This document shows positions 12,023 through 22,530 of a stretch of 64,000 bases of DNA, one piece after another. The stretch lies in contig JAUEDM010000003.1 in NCBI GenBank assembly GCA_033439685.1, positions 1,456,001-1,520,000 of the forward strand, read 5' to 3'. Position 1 is the stretch's first letter; each line of letters begins with the position of its first letter. Under the pieces are notes generated by a model. It saw only the letters and a list, made by a program, of their open reading frames with translations. It was not told the origin of the DNA and made no database searches. The translations under genes were made by a program, and so were the position numbers. The stretch comes from Apodospora peruviana (Eukaryota; Ascomycota; Sordariomycetes; Sordariales; Lasiosphaeriaceae).

Positions 12023-12404
12023 CTACAGCTCCGGAGCAAACTGCCACCCTCGAACCGGAAGGAGGGGTGTTGGAGTCGAGGTCATCGAGAATCGGATTGA
12101 GCCAGAGGAAAAGCAGAGCGGAAGCCAGGGCCAAGTTTCGTTCACCGAATGATCAACTATCGGATCTTGTGGGGTTATCCAACTAACCGGTTGTTGACTT
12201 GATCAACCCCTGTCCCCTGGTCCCATGGATGGCATGGTTAGGGCACCCAATACATAGCAGCCATGTGACGGGGACTGATCGGCCGGATGGAGTGTTCCTG
12301 GCACTCTATTCCTTCTCGTTTCCGTCTGTTGAGACTTGAGTCTATCTCCTTTGCGTTCGTATTCATAACATCCAGCTACGAGACACAAAACACATAACCA
12401 CACA

Positions 12405-13821
12405 ATGGCACCACCGAGACGACTCGCAGATTATGCTGCCTCCTCAGAACCCATCCTCAGACTCCCACATCCATACCTGACGCCATACGTCATCGTAAAC
12501 GGCGAGGGCGCTGGCTCATACCAGATCCGCCAGCAAGATGTCAGCGACGCCGCCAGGGCAACCATCGATACCACCAACGCAAAGCCTCTAACCCAAGCCC
12601 TTCACAAAGCGTCTCTCTTCTTCTCAGACCCGCAAGATCTCAAGTCGAGCGACAGGCCACACGAGTCCAACAACACACCATGGGGCAGGGCAAGACGCTC
12701 CCCCGCGGTGACGGTGAGCTGGAAGGACTTGCAACCCCCAACCGTGGGACAGCTCTGGCTCATCGCATACGCCATCTTCACCGTGCGGCCAAGCGAGGAG
12801 TTCTTCCGCCTGCAGGCCTACGGCTTCGGCGCCGAGCAGCTGGCCAGCCGGCTCAAGAACGTCGGTCTGGGCGTCGACCATCCTCGATCCGCCGCCACTG
12901 ACCAACCCTCCGCCATCAGTCCGAAACAACAAGAACTCGTCATCCTCCGCTCGACCTTTTGGCAAGGCGCCGGCTCGCCCTTCGGCGCGCGCCCGGCCTG
13001 GGTCCCGGAACAAGATTCCCTCACCGACAGCCACCCGCTCGCACCGCTGGACTACACCATGACCGACGAAGCCGGCACCGCGCTGACGTGGCACCCGCGG
13101 CGGCGCGCGAAACCGACTCCCGGGTCGGTCATCTACAGCCGCTACATCCCGCACCTGCGCGAGACCTTCTCCATGGTCGCGCTCGACTACGAGAACAAGG
13201 AGCACCTCAACCTCTTCCACACGTGGCAGAACGACCCGCGCGTGTCGCAGGGTTGGAACGAAACGGGCACTCTGGAGCAACACCGCGCCTACCTCAAACG
13301 CGCGCACGACGATCCGCACCAGATTACCATCCTGGCGCGGTTCGAGAATACCTTTTTCGCGTATTTTGAGGTGTACTGGGCAAAGGTTCGTCGTCCAGTC
13401 CAGCGTTGATTGCACTTCCGACCCCCTTTCTACAGGATATTAACACAAAAAAAAACAGGAAGACAGAATCGGCGCCTACTACTCGGCGGGCGACTTCGAC
13501 CGCGGCCGCCACAGTCTGGTAGGTGACGTCCGTTTCCGCGGCCCGCACCGCGTCAGCGCGTGGTGGTCGAGCCTGATGCATTACCTCTTTCTGGACGAGC
13601 CGCGCACCATGTCGGCCGTCGGCGAGCCCAAATACACAAACAGCTCGGTTCTCATGTACGACCTTATGCATGGATTCGGGCTCGACAAGTTCATCGATCT
13701 GCCGCACAAGCGGTCGGCGTTTGTGCGTTGCTCGCGCGAGCGATTCTTCCAGCTTTGCCCGCTTGATGAGAACGAGAAGGTTATGGGTGGGACGGGGGTT
13801 GGGTTGTTGCCTAAGTTGTAA
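12405..13821 (+). CDS. sidF-like: N5-hydroxyornithine transacylase, SidF-like
   Basis: GNAT-fold siderophore acyltransferase (IucB-like). It acylates N5-hydroxyornithine to form the hydroxamate; SidF uses anhydromevalonyl-CoA and its paralogue SidL uses acetyl-CoA. Exons 12405-13385 and 13459-13821 give about 447 residues, close to known SidF size. Conserved family segments are visible: NLFHTWQNDPRVSQGWNE, the strand TFFAYFEVYWAKEDRIGAYY interrupted by the intron, and the AcCoA-site region GDFDRGRHSLVGDVRFRGP. The C-terminus is PKL, a weak PTS1-like tripeptide; SidF is peroxisomal in Aspergillus. The divergent neighbour is a SidI-like ligase acting one step earlier in the same branch, which favours SidF over SidL. 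The promoter carries five SreA-type motifs, so iron repression is expected. No NRPS, hydratase or transporter of the pathway is in the window. Confidence 0.85.
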
Positions 13822-14281
13822 GGAAGTTCGGGGTCGCAGTTATGTGAAAAGTGGTGATCTTGAATATTCCGGGTCGGTTTTTGGGTGACAGTGTATATAA
13901 TAATGATGGGGGAACAATGCGGTCTTGGTTACAACTGGATATAAAAATCGATGAATGACTTGAAAATCTCTACGAAAGTATATCTCCCGTTTCTGAATAT
14001 CCTTCACGAGCTCTCATGTATTCACCTAGGTAGGCAAGGCTAACGTGCAGTTTGGAACCGTCTTTCAACAACGGTCTTAATCTTATGGTCTGTCTAAACT
14101 CGAAAGTTTATCCATGTAACAATGACTGCCATCAAGGTTGAAAATTCAAATTGCAAAAAGACGTGCATACCAAAAAGGCTATCATTAAAAAGAGAAAATT
14201 TTTCATCATGCTACAAAGAACCAATGACCATGATATCCAGAACGCCAAACCCAAATACCCAGGTATACGACCTAATCAGCA
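13822..14281. other. intergenic, convergent 3' ends
   Basis: Short region between the 3' ends of the transacylase and AIF-like genes. It holds only small unsupported frames and presumably both 3' UTRs. Confidence 0.5.
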
Positions 14282-15797
14282 TCATATTTGAACTACCTTA
14301 TCCCCACCCAAACGCAAATGATTCCAGCAAACTGTTCAAAAGATTGGTTAGCAAATGCCTCCAGGCTTCAATATTGAGAACGGGATTCTTAACTCACTTG
14401 TAAATCCCAAATCATCACCAAAGAACAGCTTCATAACATCCTCTCCGGAACTCACCCCCGACTGCGGCCAGTACGACACAGCTTTCTTGCCCACCGCGAG
14501 TCCAATCATAGGCGGTATCTCGTCCAGATTCTTGAACTCGGGCTTCATGCCTGGCGTTCTCCTCTCCTGGATGCGCTGGTGGATGTTATTCGCAGCAAGG
14601 TATCCCATATGCATGGCACCGCCACACCGCTTAATGCCAGACCACCGCACCAGATCGCCAATCGCAAAGTGGTCCGCCGAGTTGGCCGCATCGGCAGGGA
14701 ACTCGAGACTGGACTGGATGCGGACGTATCCCTCTGCGTCCAGCGCATCCTTCGGCAGGAATGAGGTCGAGGGAACACTCCTGGAGACAGCCATGATCAC
14801 GTAGTCGGCCATCATGGTGTGCCCGTTGGTAAAGCGTATCCTGAAGCACTTGTTGCCGCTGTCGTCGGTGATCTCCTCTGTGCTGTCAAGACGGTGGCAG
14901 AGGAGGGTATCCACGTTCGCCTCGAGGAGCAGCTCCAAACTCTTGTCCTTGAGCTCATCCGGAAGGGGCTCCGCAGAAAGAAGCCTGTCCCGAGAATGCA
15001 CGAGGGTGACTTTGAGCGATGGCTCGACGAGTTTCAACTCTGCCGCCATTTCGATACCCACAGCGCCTTTTTGACCAGAAAATTGTCAGGACAAGAATGA
15101 TCTAACAACCAGTAAGGATAGGGGCCGAAACTTACCACCTCCAACAACCACAACACCGTGTCTCCCCGTCGACGCAGCGCGAATATGCTCGCTCGTCTCA
15201 AAGATGTACTGCTTCCTCCGCAGCGACTGCGGAACCACGGGCCAAACCCTCCTCAGACCGGCGGCCGCAACGAGGTAATCGTACTGCAGCTCTGAAGTCT
15301 GGAGTCCCATTCCTCGCGCCACAAAGGTAGCGACCTTGCGCTGCGGGTCAATTGACTGCACCGACCCGTGAAGAGTACGGATGCCCGGTGACCGAAGAGC
15401 GGGAATATCTTCATACTTGATCCACGCCTTTTCGGCGTATTCTTCCGACGCAAACGCCAGAGGGGAGCCGATGAGGTGAACTGTAAAAGAAGGGTCAGCT
15501 ATATGCATCTATCTCATTGGGAAACCCCGGGATTGTTTCCTTACAGAAACCGTCGCGCTCATCAACTATTGTGATATCGAGCGGGATCCGAGCCTTCTCA
15601 ACGTCGTCATGATGATCTTTCTCGACAGTAGGACCGCCTCGGGGAGCCTGGCCATGGCAGAGGTCCTGCAAGTTCAGAGCTGCCGCGAGACCACCATATG
15701 AACCGCCAACTATTAAGACCTTGACTGGTGCGCTATTGGTAATGTTGCTGGCCATGGCGGCAGTGTCAGCGGGGTTCAGATTGGAAAGAAACCCCAT
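14282..15797 (-). CDS. AIF-like FAD-dependent NAD(P)H oxidoreductase
   Basis: Pyridine-nucleotide-disulfide-type oxidoreductase of the AIF/AMID family. Exons 15797-15545, 15480-15136, 15066-14398 and 14331-14282 give about 438 residues. The FAD-binding Rossmann motif GGSYGGLAAA lies near residue 32, the NAD(P)H motif GGGAVGIEMAAEL is split by intron 2, and the second FAD motif FAIGDLVRW lies near residue 345. The small last exon restores the conserved C-terminal ending of the family (GFTICWNHLRLG); without this splice the frame would end early after an unrelated tail. A TACTAAC-like GCTAAC branch point precedes that exon. No mitochondrial signal is obvious. Fungal members act as NADH oxidases or quinone reductases. 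An exact ATCTGATAA motif lies 620 bp upstream. Confidence 0.85.
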
Positions 15798-16989
15798 GCT
15801 ATAATAATAGTTCGGTTGCACGCCCTTGTGGACCGAAGATGACGAGGATTGTAGTTATTGTGTGGATGATGGCAGGAATGATGAATCGAGATGTAAGACG
15901 CGGAAGATGTTGTTTCTTACGACAGATCTCCCTCCCAACTTCCCTTTTATCCAGGCAGCGAGACTCAACAACTCGGCTTTATGTATCAAGTGAGGGATTA
16001 CGGAGTAGTACAGCCCCACTGCTTCTTTCCAGGTTCATCAGTCCCGCCGTCCCCGTATTTTGATATGAATCGAGGCGAGCAGGGACGAACGGCAGATCCA
16101 CTATTCGGGCCCAAATTCGCTGCCAAGAGCCCTCCGCGGCTTTCTGGTGGCCCATTTGACCGCATTTGTTGGCTTTCCTGCCAGGCAGGCAAGTGGCACC
16201 CTCCCGGCATCGGAACCACTTCTTCTGGGGAGCGAGGGAAAAAAAATCTTTTGCTGTCGTTTCATTTCCCTCTCTGCCGTAATCCATGAAGATCTCACGC
16301 AATCGGATCCACAGGCTCAAAAGAACGCAAGTGTTGTCGGCCAAACGATTTGCTATTTTGATGGATCACCGGTCCACTTAAGACTCGATGTGACCCTCCT
16401 TTTCTGCACGCCCATCTTATCAGATGATCTGATTGTCAATGGTTGGGCACCGCTCCTCCCCTCGCTCTCTTGGCAGTTCTCGCCAAGTCCATCATCGTGC
16501 CTTCCATATATTTTCGTTGTATTCAAGCAGTATAGGCCCGGCTGATTTCCCCCCGGGATTGTTCACACCAGTCCTCTTACTCATACACGCACTCATCATG
16601 ATTTTCTTATCTAGCTGAAGCATCAAGTATTCTACTGATCCCTAACAAGCCAGCTGGTGGGACAGGATACAGATCCCTGGGGGCCATCCCAGTTGTATCG
16701 TGAACTGCCTTAGTTTTTTTGTTCGGTACAGAATAGGCGGTAATCGACTGCCACTATCAAGATTATCTTTGCTCATGATGAGAAAAAAACAGTTTATTTT
16801 GTAATTCATTATATTCGTTACTTTTGAGATACTCCGTTGCTATCATTCACCAAGTAAGACACCTACCAAGTACATGCTTACGGCTTCACTCAGTGAGTGG
16901 CCCTAGTTTGGTCATCATGTGCCTCATATCGCTCCCAAACGTCCTGGTACTTCACTTTCGTTATAGTATTCCATACAGATGTTCATCAT
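15798..16989. other. intergenic between AIF-like and sulfatase genes
   Basis: About 1.2 kb without a supported gene. It is the upstream region of the AIF-like gene and the 3' flank of the sulfatase gene. It holds one SreA-type motif at 16417-16425. Confidence 0.5.
16417..16425 (-). promoter_or_regulatory. isolated ATCTGATAA GATA-factor site
   Basis: Exact ATCTGATAA on the minus strand, followed directly by GATCTGAT so that the pair forms an imperfect palindrome. It lies 620 bp upstream of the AIF-like start codon. One site may be chance. Confidence 0.4.
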
Positions 16990-18537
16990 CTAAACCCACT
17001 CATCCCACCTCGCACCATGGCGATACACCAACCCGTCCGTCCCGAACTGCGGACCCTCGGCGTCGATGACATACCCCAGCTCGCACCGGTCGTAGCTCAC
17101 GCGCTTCTGCTCGGCGACGTAAAAGTCGTCGAACTGGCTCGTCAGCGCGTCGCGGAGGTTCTGCACGTCGCCGGTGGGATGGAGAGCCTGCCACGGCCGC
17201 GTGCACGTCTGCCCCTTGCAGGACTTGAGCACGAACAAAAGCGAGTCCAAGCGCGCGGTGACCTTGGTGAAGGGGATACCGAGGAGCGTCTCTGGTGCTT
17301 TTTCTGTCGGGTGGAGGAGGTTGCGCAGTTGATATGGGTCGGTCTATCCAGCAGTTTAGTTTCAAGTCAACATGTTTTGGGGGAGTGAAGACGGACCTTG
17401 AGATCGTACAGCTCGTGCTCGTTATTACACCACACGGAGTAGTAGAACGAGTACGACTTCCCTATAATGCGCAGCGCCTTGTACGTGTTGTTCAGATACA
17501 ACCTGTGCTCGGCCTCGCCAAACAGCTTGCCCTCGGTGATGGCAAAGCCCCAGTACTCGACCGTGACATGCTCGTGGCGTGACGTGGTGGCACTCTCAAG
17601 CTCGCTCTTGCGCAGCGGTATCGCTTCTCCATCGAAATCCGCGCGGCTCGGCGCGCCAACGAGCTGCAGAATCGTCGGCGCGAGGTCGATGTGCGTCGTC
17701 ACGACCTCCGACACCTCGGCGGCCGGCACGCCCGGCCCACGCACGATCAGCGGGATGTTGATGTCTTCCTCGAACCCCAGCTCCTTCCCGGGCTGCAGCC
17801 GGTGCTGGCCGATGTGGTAGCCGTTGTCCGTCGTGTAAAACACAAAAGTGTTGTCGAGGAGGCCGTTTGCCTCTAACCGCGCAAACACACCGTCGACCAA
17901 CTCGTCGACCGACTGCAGCGCGCGCAGGCGCTGGCGGTAAAAGTGGTCGTTGAAGTCGATGTTCTCTTGGGTTTGTTTCTCAAGCTCGCGCACCCAGTTC
18001 GCGCCCGACGGCGAGTCGGGGTTGAAGTGCGGCGTGCGCGGCACCTTGACGTCTTTAAATAAATGCTCGTGGCGCTTGGCTGGGATGGGCGGCGAGAACA
18101 CGGCCAGATCATCCACGTCGCCGATGTCGCCGATATCGCCGTCGAATAGCGCAGATTTGACGTTGCTGTGCGGCGCGACCGGGGCGATTCCTAAGAAGAA
18201 GGGTTTGTCTGACTCGACGGCGTCGTCAAGAAATCCGTAGGCCTTTTCGGCGAGCACGTCGACCGTGTGCTGGCCCTCGTAGCTGACTGGCGGCTCATGG
18301 TTGCGCTGGTAGCTGGCGTTGAGGTACATGTAGGTGAAGGGGTCCAGGAGGAAGTCGGAGCCGGTCCAGCCGGCCACGTGCGGGGAGTGGTAGTTCTCCA
18401 CCGTGTGCGCATTGAACAGCTTGCCGGTGTAGTAGGTGTTGTAGCCGGCCTCTTGCAGCCAGACGGGCAGGTAGTCGGAGTTGAAGCCCTGCGCGATGAA
18501 CTTGGGGTAGCCGCCTATTGTCATATCTTGAGTCAGT

Positions 18538-18578
<41 letters not shown>

Positions 18579-18934
18579 CTGTAGGAGGAGACAGAGCATG
18601 TTTTACCATATGGCGGGTTCACGTCGGTCACATTGGTGTTGTGGGCTTGCTTTCCTGTCCATAAAGACACCCTGGACGGACAGCACAACGCTGTGGTGCA
18701 GAAGTGTCGTTTATACGAGGTTCCCCGGTCGATGAGGTGCTTCTTGATCAACGGGAGGTAGTCCAATGACCTCATGTGTAAGTCTTGGTCGTCGGTCAGG
18801 ATGAAGACGATGTTGGGATGCTTCTTATTGCCCAGAGCTGGCCCAACCCCAAGAGGTTTCTGTTCGCCATCCCTGGCAAAGACGATGGACAGGTGCAGAC
18901 CTGCTGCTGCGAGGGCGACTTCGAGGAACCGCAT
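16990..18934 (-). CDS. secreted arylsulfatase-type sulfatase
   Basis: Type I sulfatase that hydrolyses sulfate esters using a formylglycine made from cysteine. Exons 18934-18607, 18514-17397 and 17343-16990 give about 599 residues. The N-terminus MRFLEVALAAAGLHLSIVFA looks like a signal peptide. The metal site begins with NIVFILTDDQD near residue 41, and the sulfatase signature C-C-P-S-R is at residues 84-88, so Cys84 is the expected formylglycine. Later motifs GYNTYYTGKLFN and FYTTDNGYHIGQHRL supply further metal and sulfate ligands. The start was placed at the ATG before the signal peptide because the longer frame opens with TTG. Intron 1 (18515-18606) contains a 40-base T run on the plus strand. 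The natural substrate is unknown; choline sulfate or phenol sulfates are possibilities. Confidence 0.88.
18539..18578. repeat. 40-base poly(T) tract within an intron
   Basis: An uninterrupted T40 (A40 in the transcribed sense) lies in intron 1 of the sulfatase gene. Such a length is prone to slippage and to assembly error. Confidence 0.9.
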
Positions 18935-19764
18935 GCCGGCAGGGTTAAACACAATACTAGTTAGGACCTGTGGCGAATAATGATGGAAGTGAAATAATCG
19001 CAAGAGCGTGGGAGGAAATTCGTCAAGCTACATGTAGTCGCAGACACCCGGAATGTCGACATGCTCAGGCTACCGATGTATATCCGGGATGTTTGTGTTT
19101 TTCTGGCGATGGCGTTATTGTTCTGCGCGATTGCACAACCGCGAGGTACGCGACGCATCTCGACGAGGGTTGGACTTGGAGATGGGATCATGGTGAAATG
19201 CCGGGATCAAATGACAAGCCGAAGTGACTGCACATGGAAGACCTACTAGACCTAGAACTCGTAGTCTGGGCCCTGGTCCCCCGCACCGAGGCTGCAAGAA
19301 TGTTTGGTTACCATGCAGAGTTCGGGGTCCAAACGGGTGTTGATGAGGTTGCCACGATGCACTGGCACTAGACTTTCTAGAGCGGCTAGTCTGGTCAGGG
19401 CTTCGCCGTAAGTGGCTCCACAAACCGATATGTTGCGACATTGGTTGTTTAATGTCGTGATCGGTCGAGGCTGCAGTGGACAAAGACGGAGATAACTCCT
19501 TCGCATATTCATCATGCGGCCACTCCAATGTCCACGGGCGATTTCGGAGATCGACCGAGGCCTCGGCAAGGACTCAGACTTGTTCGAATAAGAAAACCCA
19601 TCTGTGAATTTTTGTGTGTATGGTTTATATACCACCTTCGATTCTTTAGTATCACTGCGTTGATACCTTCCGGTATCGGTATTTGAGCACACTTGTCAAA
19701 GCAGAGAGCATTTGATCTCTCAAAAAGCTCTTTCACGTCTTTCAAGGAGCGAGTCGAGACAGAA
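18935..19764. other. intergenic between divergent genes
   Basis: Shared 5' region of the sulfatase and MFS transporter genes. No conserved coding segment is visible. Confidence 0.5.
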
Positions 19765-22242
19765 ATGGTTCTCCGATCAGAGAGAAAAGGGGCCGAACCT
19801 ACAGAAGAGGCACCCCTTCTGCGCCACAACAACACTTCGAACGAAGCGTCGTCCTTTGACTCCGTCTCAACAGTGACAAGTACTTCAATCCCAGCGGTTC
19901 CGGGTGGCAATGAGAATGTCAAGACGAGCATCGACTCGGGAGACGAAGAAGGGAGCGTGGGACGTGGAGACATCGAGGAGAATGGCGAGAGTGGGAGACG
20001 CCATGTCGCCAAGATTATATCCGTCTTACTCATCGGTCGGTTTTATCTCGTGCTTCATTATTCCTGGTGATTATTTGCTGAGAATTAAAACGCATAGGCA
20101 TATTCGTTGCTCACACTGACGGGTCGATAATGCTGGCTACACATCCGATTATCGCATCCGAGTTCGATAAGTTGAGCAGTTCGAGCTGGCTGATCACCAG
20201 TTTTGCCCTTGCCGGGGCAGCCACACAGACTCTTGTACGTTTGCTGATTCACAAAAACCGCCGATTAGCGGTTAATAGTTGACAATTTTTTGTGGCAGTA
20301 TGGTAAACTCAGCGATATTTATGGCCGAAAGCCGTTGGTTTTGATCTCATATATCATTTTCATCGTTGGATGGTAAGTTATCATACACGGAGAGCTTCGA
20401 TGGGCAATGGCTAACTTTAACAGTGCTATTGTGTATGTCATCTACCGAGACGGAAAATTAAAGATAAAAAAATACTCACACTTTACCAAACATTCCAGCG
20501 GTATTGGCCAGAGCATGTGGCAGGTCGTTCTGGGCAGAGTCATCTCCGGCGCAGGCGCTTCCGGCATGACCGTCCTTGTCTCGGTTCTCATTACAGGTAT
20601 GGCCTTGCCAAATGAAGTGCAACCACCTTGCTGGCTGCCTTCTCGCTAACCACTATCAAATATTCAGACCTTCTTCCCATAAGAGAAGTCGCCCAATGGA
20701 GAGCGTACGTCAACCTTGTGGCGACTCTAGGCCGAAGCATTGGAGGACCTTTAGGGGGCTGGCTTTCCGACGTGATCGGATGGCGGTGGTGAGTACTTCG
20801 ACACAATACTTATTGGCTAGAAAGGCTACAAGACTAACTGGCGTAAGGTCCTTCCTCGGCCAAGTACCCATCCTAACGCTCGCTATTGTTTTATGCACGA
20901 TATACCTGCCTGGCCATCATTCCGAGGATTCAGCCATTGTTGTCGACGAGCCTCCAACTGACGATAGCAAAAACAAGAGCAAATTCAGCCGAATCGACTT
21001 CAAGGGCTCCTTCACCTTCGCCTTGATGGTGCTGGCGTTGCTCCTACCCATTTCGATCGGTGGCGTCAACCTCCCTTGGTCACATCCCATCATACCCTCC
21101 CTCTTCATCCTCAGCGGGCTACTTCTAGTTATGTTCATCACGGTGGAGAAGCGACAAGAGGAGCCCATCTTACCCTTGGAGATATTCCATCAGCGGGATG
21201 CCGTTCTTTCGTTCCTTATTATGGGCTTGCAGACGGCTGCGCAACTCGGGGTACGTTCTTGAACTCACTATTGCGTAGATTCATGGCAAAAGAAGTCCTC
21301 TAACCTCCGGTGTGGTACGTTCTAGCTCATGTTCTCGGTACCACTATACTTCCAGATCACCGCGCGAGCAAGCAACACCGTTGCTGGCGCTCATCTCGTG
21401 CCTGCGGTCGTCGGAAACGCAATAGGAGGCGTGATCTCCGGTTTACTGATTAAGAGGTAAATCGTTCGAAATCCCAGATAGGGACTGCTAATTATCTACT
21501 CACCAGCTAACCCTTCTGCAGATCAGGAAGATACAAGACCCTCGTCGTCTTCGCAGTGATATGTTCCTCTATCAGCTATCTGCTACTCATGCTACGATGG
21601 CACGGAAACACGAACTGGTGGGAGTCGCTGTACATCTTTCCGAGGTAAACATCCTGAACCGTTGCAAACCACAACTGTCGGTGGTACTGACACTTTCTTC
21701 TGCAAAGCGGCTTCGGAACGGGCATCGCCCAAAGTGCCGTCTTCATCTCACTGCAGGTTGTCGTCGACCCTGCCCACATGGCGCCCGCCATATCCTTCAT
21801 GTATCTTACCACCACGGTGTGGCTGACCATCGGTCTGCCGGTCTCGAACTCGATCATGCAGACGGCTCTCCGGTGGACCCTGCAAAGCCGGCTGTTGGCT
21901 CTTGGATTTGGGGCAACCGAGATACAACAGATCCTATCCGACGCCTTGTCCGATGTTGATTACGTCGACCACGCGACAAGAACCGTCAGCGAAGCTGTTG
22001 TCGCATCATACGTAGACGGTCTGTTCTGGAGCCATGGTGAGTCTTTTTTTTTTTTTTTTTTTTTTTTTTTTCCTGTCTACGGTTCTCATGCGGTTGTGGT
22101 TGGTTAGGTGCCTCTAATCACTGGTACAACATGCTTACACCGGCTCGTTTGTCTGCTAGGGTTCTCGTTCTTCTGCTCATTCTCGGCGTTCATTATAGCT
22201 CTGTTCGTGAAGCAGAGGAGGCTTGGTACATCTGGTCGGTAA
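19765..22242 (+). CDS. MFS transporter, Vba/Fnx1-like (14-helix DHA2 type)
   Basis: Major facilitator transporter of the 14-helix type, resembling vacuolar basic amino acid and drug exporters. Eleven exons: 19765-20035, 20098-20234, 20299-20372, 20424-20432, 20499-20596, 20668-20788, 20848-21250, 21326-21456, 21522-21644, 21708-22036 and 22160-22242, giving about 592 residues. All junctions keep phase. Landmarks are the helix-2/3 loop motif GKLSDIYGRKPL, GRVISGAGASGM in helix 4, and a helix-5-like LGRSIGGPLGGWLSDVIGWRW. Exon 4 is only nine bases. The cytosolic N-terminus has an acidic dileucine motif (E14-E-A-P-L18-L19), a vacuolar sorting signal in related proteins. Intron density is far above that of neighbours. 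Substrate unknown; vacuolar amino-acid transport is an inference. Confidence 0.83.
22043..22070. repeat. poly(T) tract in the last MFS intron
   Basis: About 28 consecutive T lie just after the donor site of the final intron of the MFS gene. Confidence 0.85.
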
Positions 22243-22530
22243 TTGGGTCGCAGGCGAGTCACGCCCGATTCAGACAGATCTGTCCTTCATGGTTCTGACG
22301 GGCATGTCTCTACAAACTTCGGACAATGCTTTGGTCAGCTGGGATCATGTTAGAGGCGATGACTCTAGGAAACTGCTGCAAATCAATGCAAATTAAAGAG
22401 GCCTGTATGGAGCGATGGGTGAAAAACTTGATGAATATCAAAATAACTGCAATGTCGATGCTCTTGCTACAGTTTTCACTCTCAATCCAGCAAGTTTATG
22501 TCATCCTCAGGTCCTTCATCCTAACGCGTT

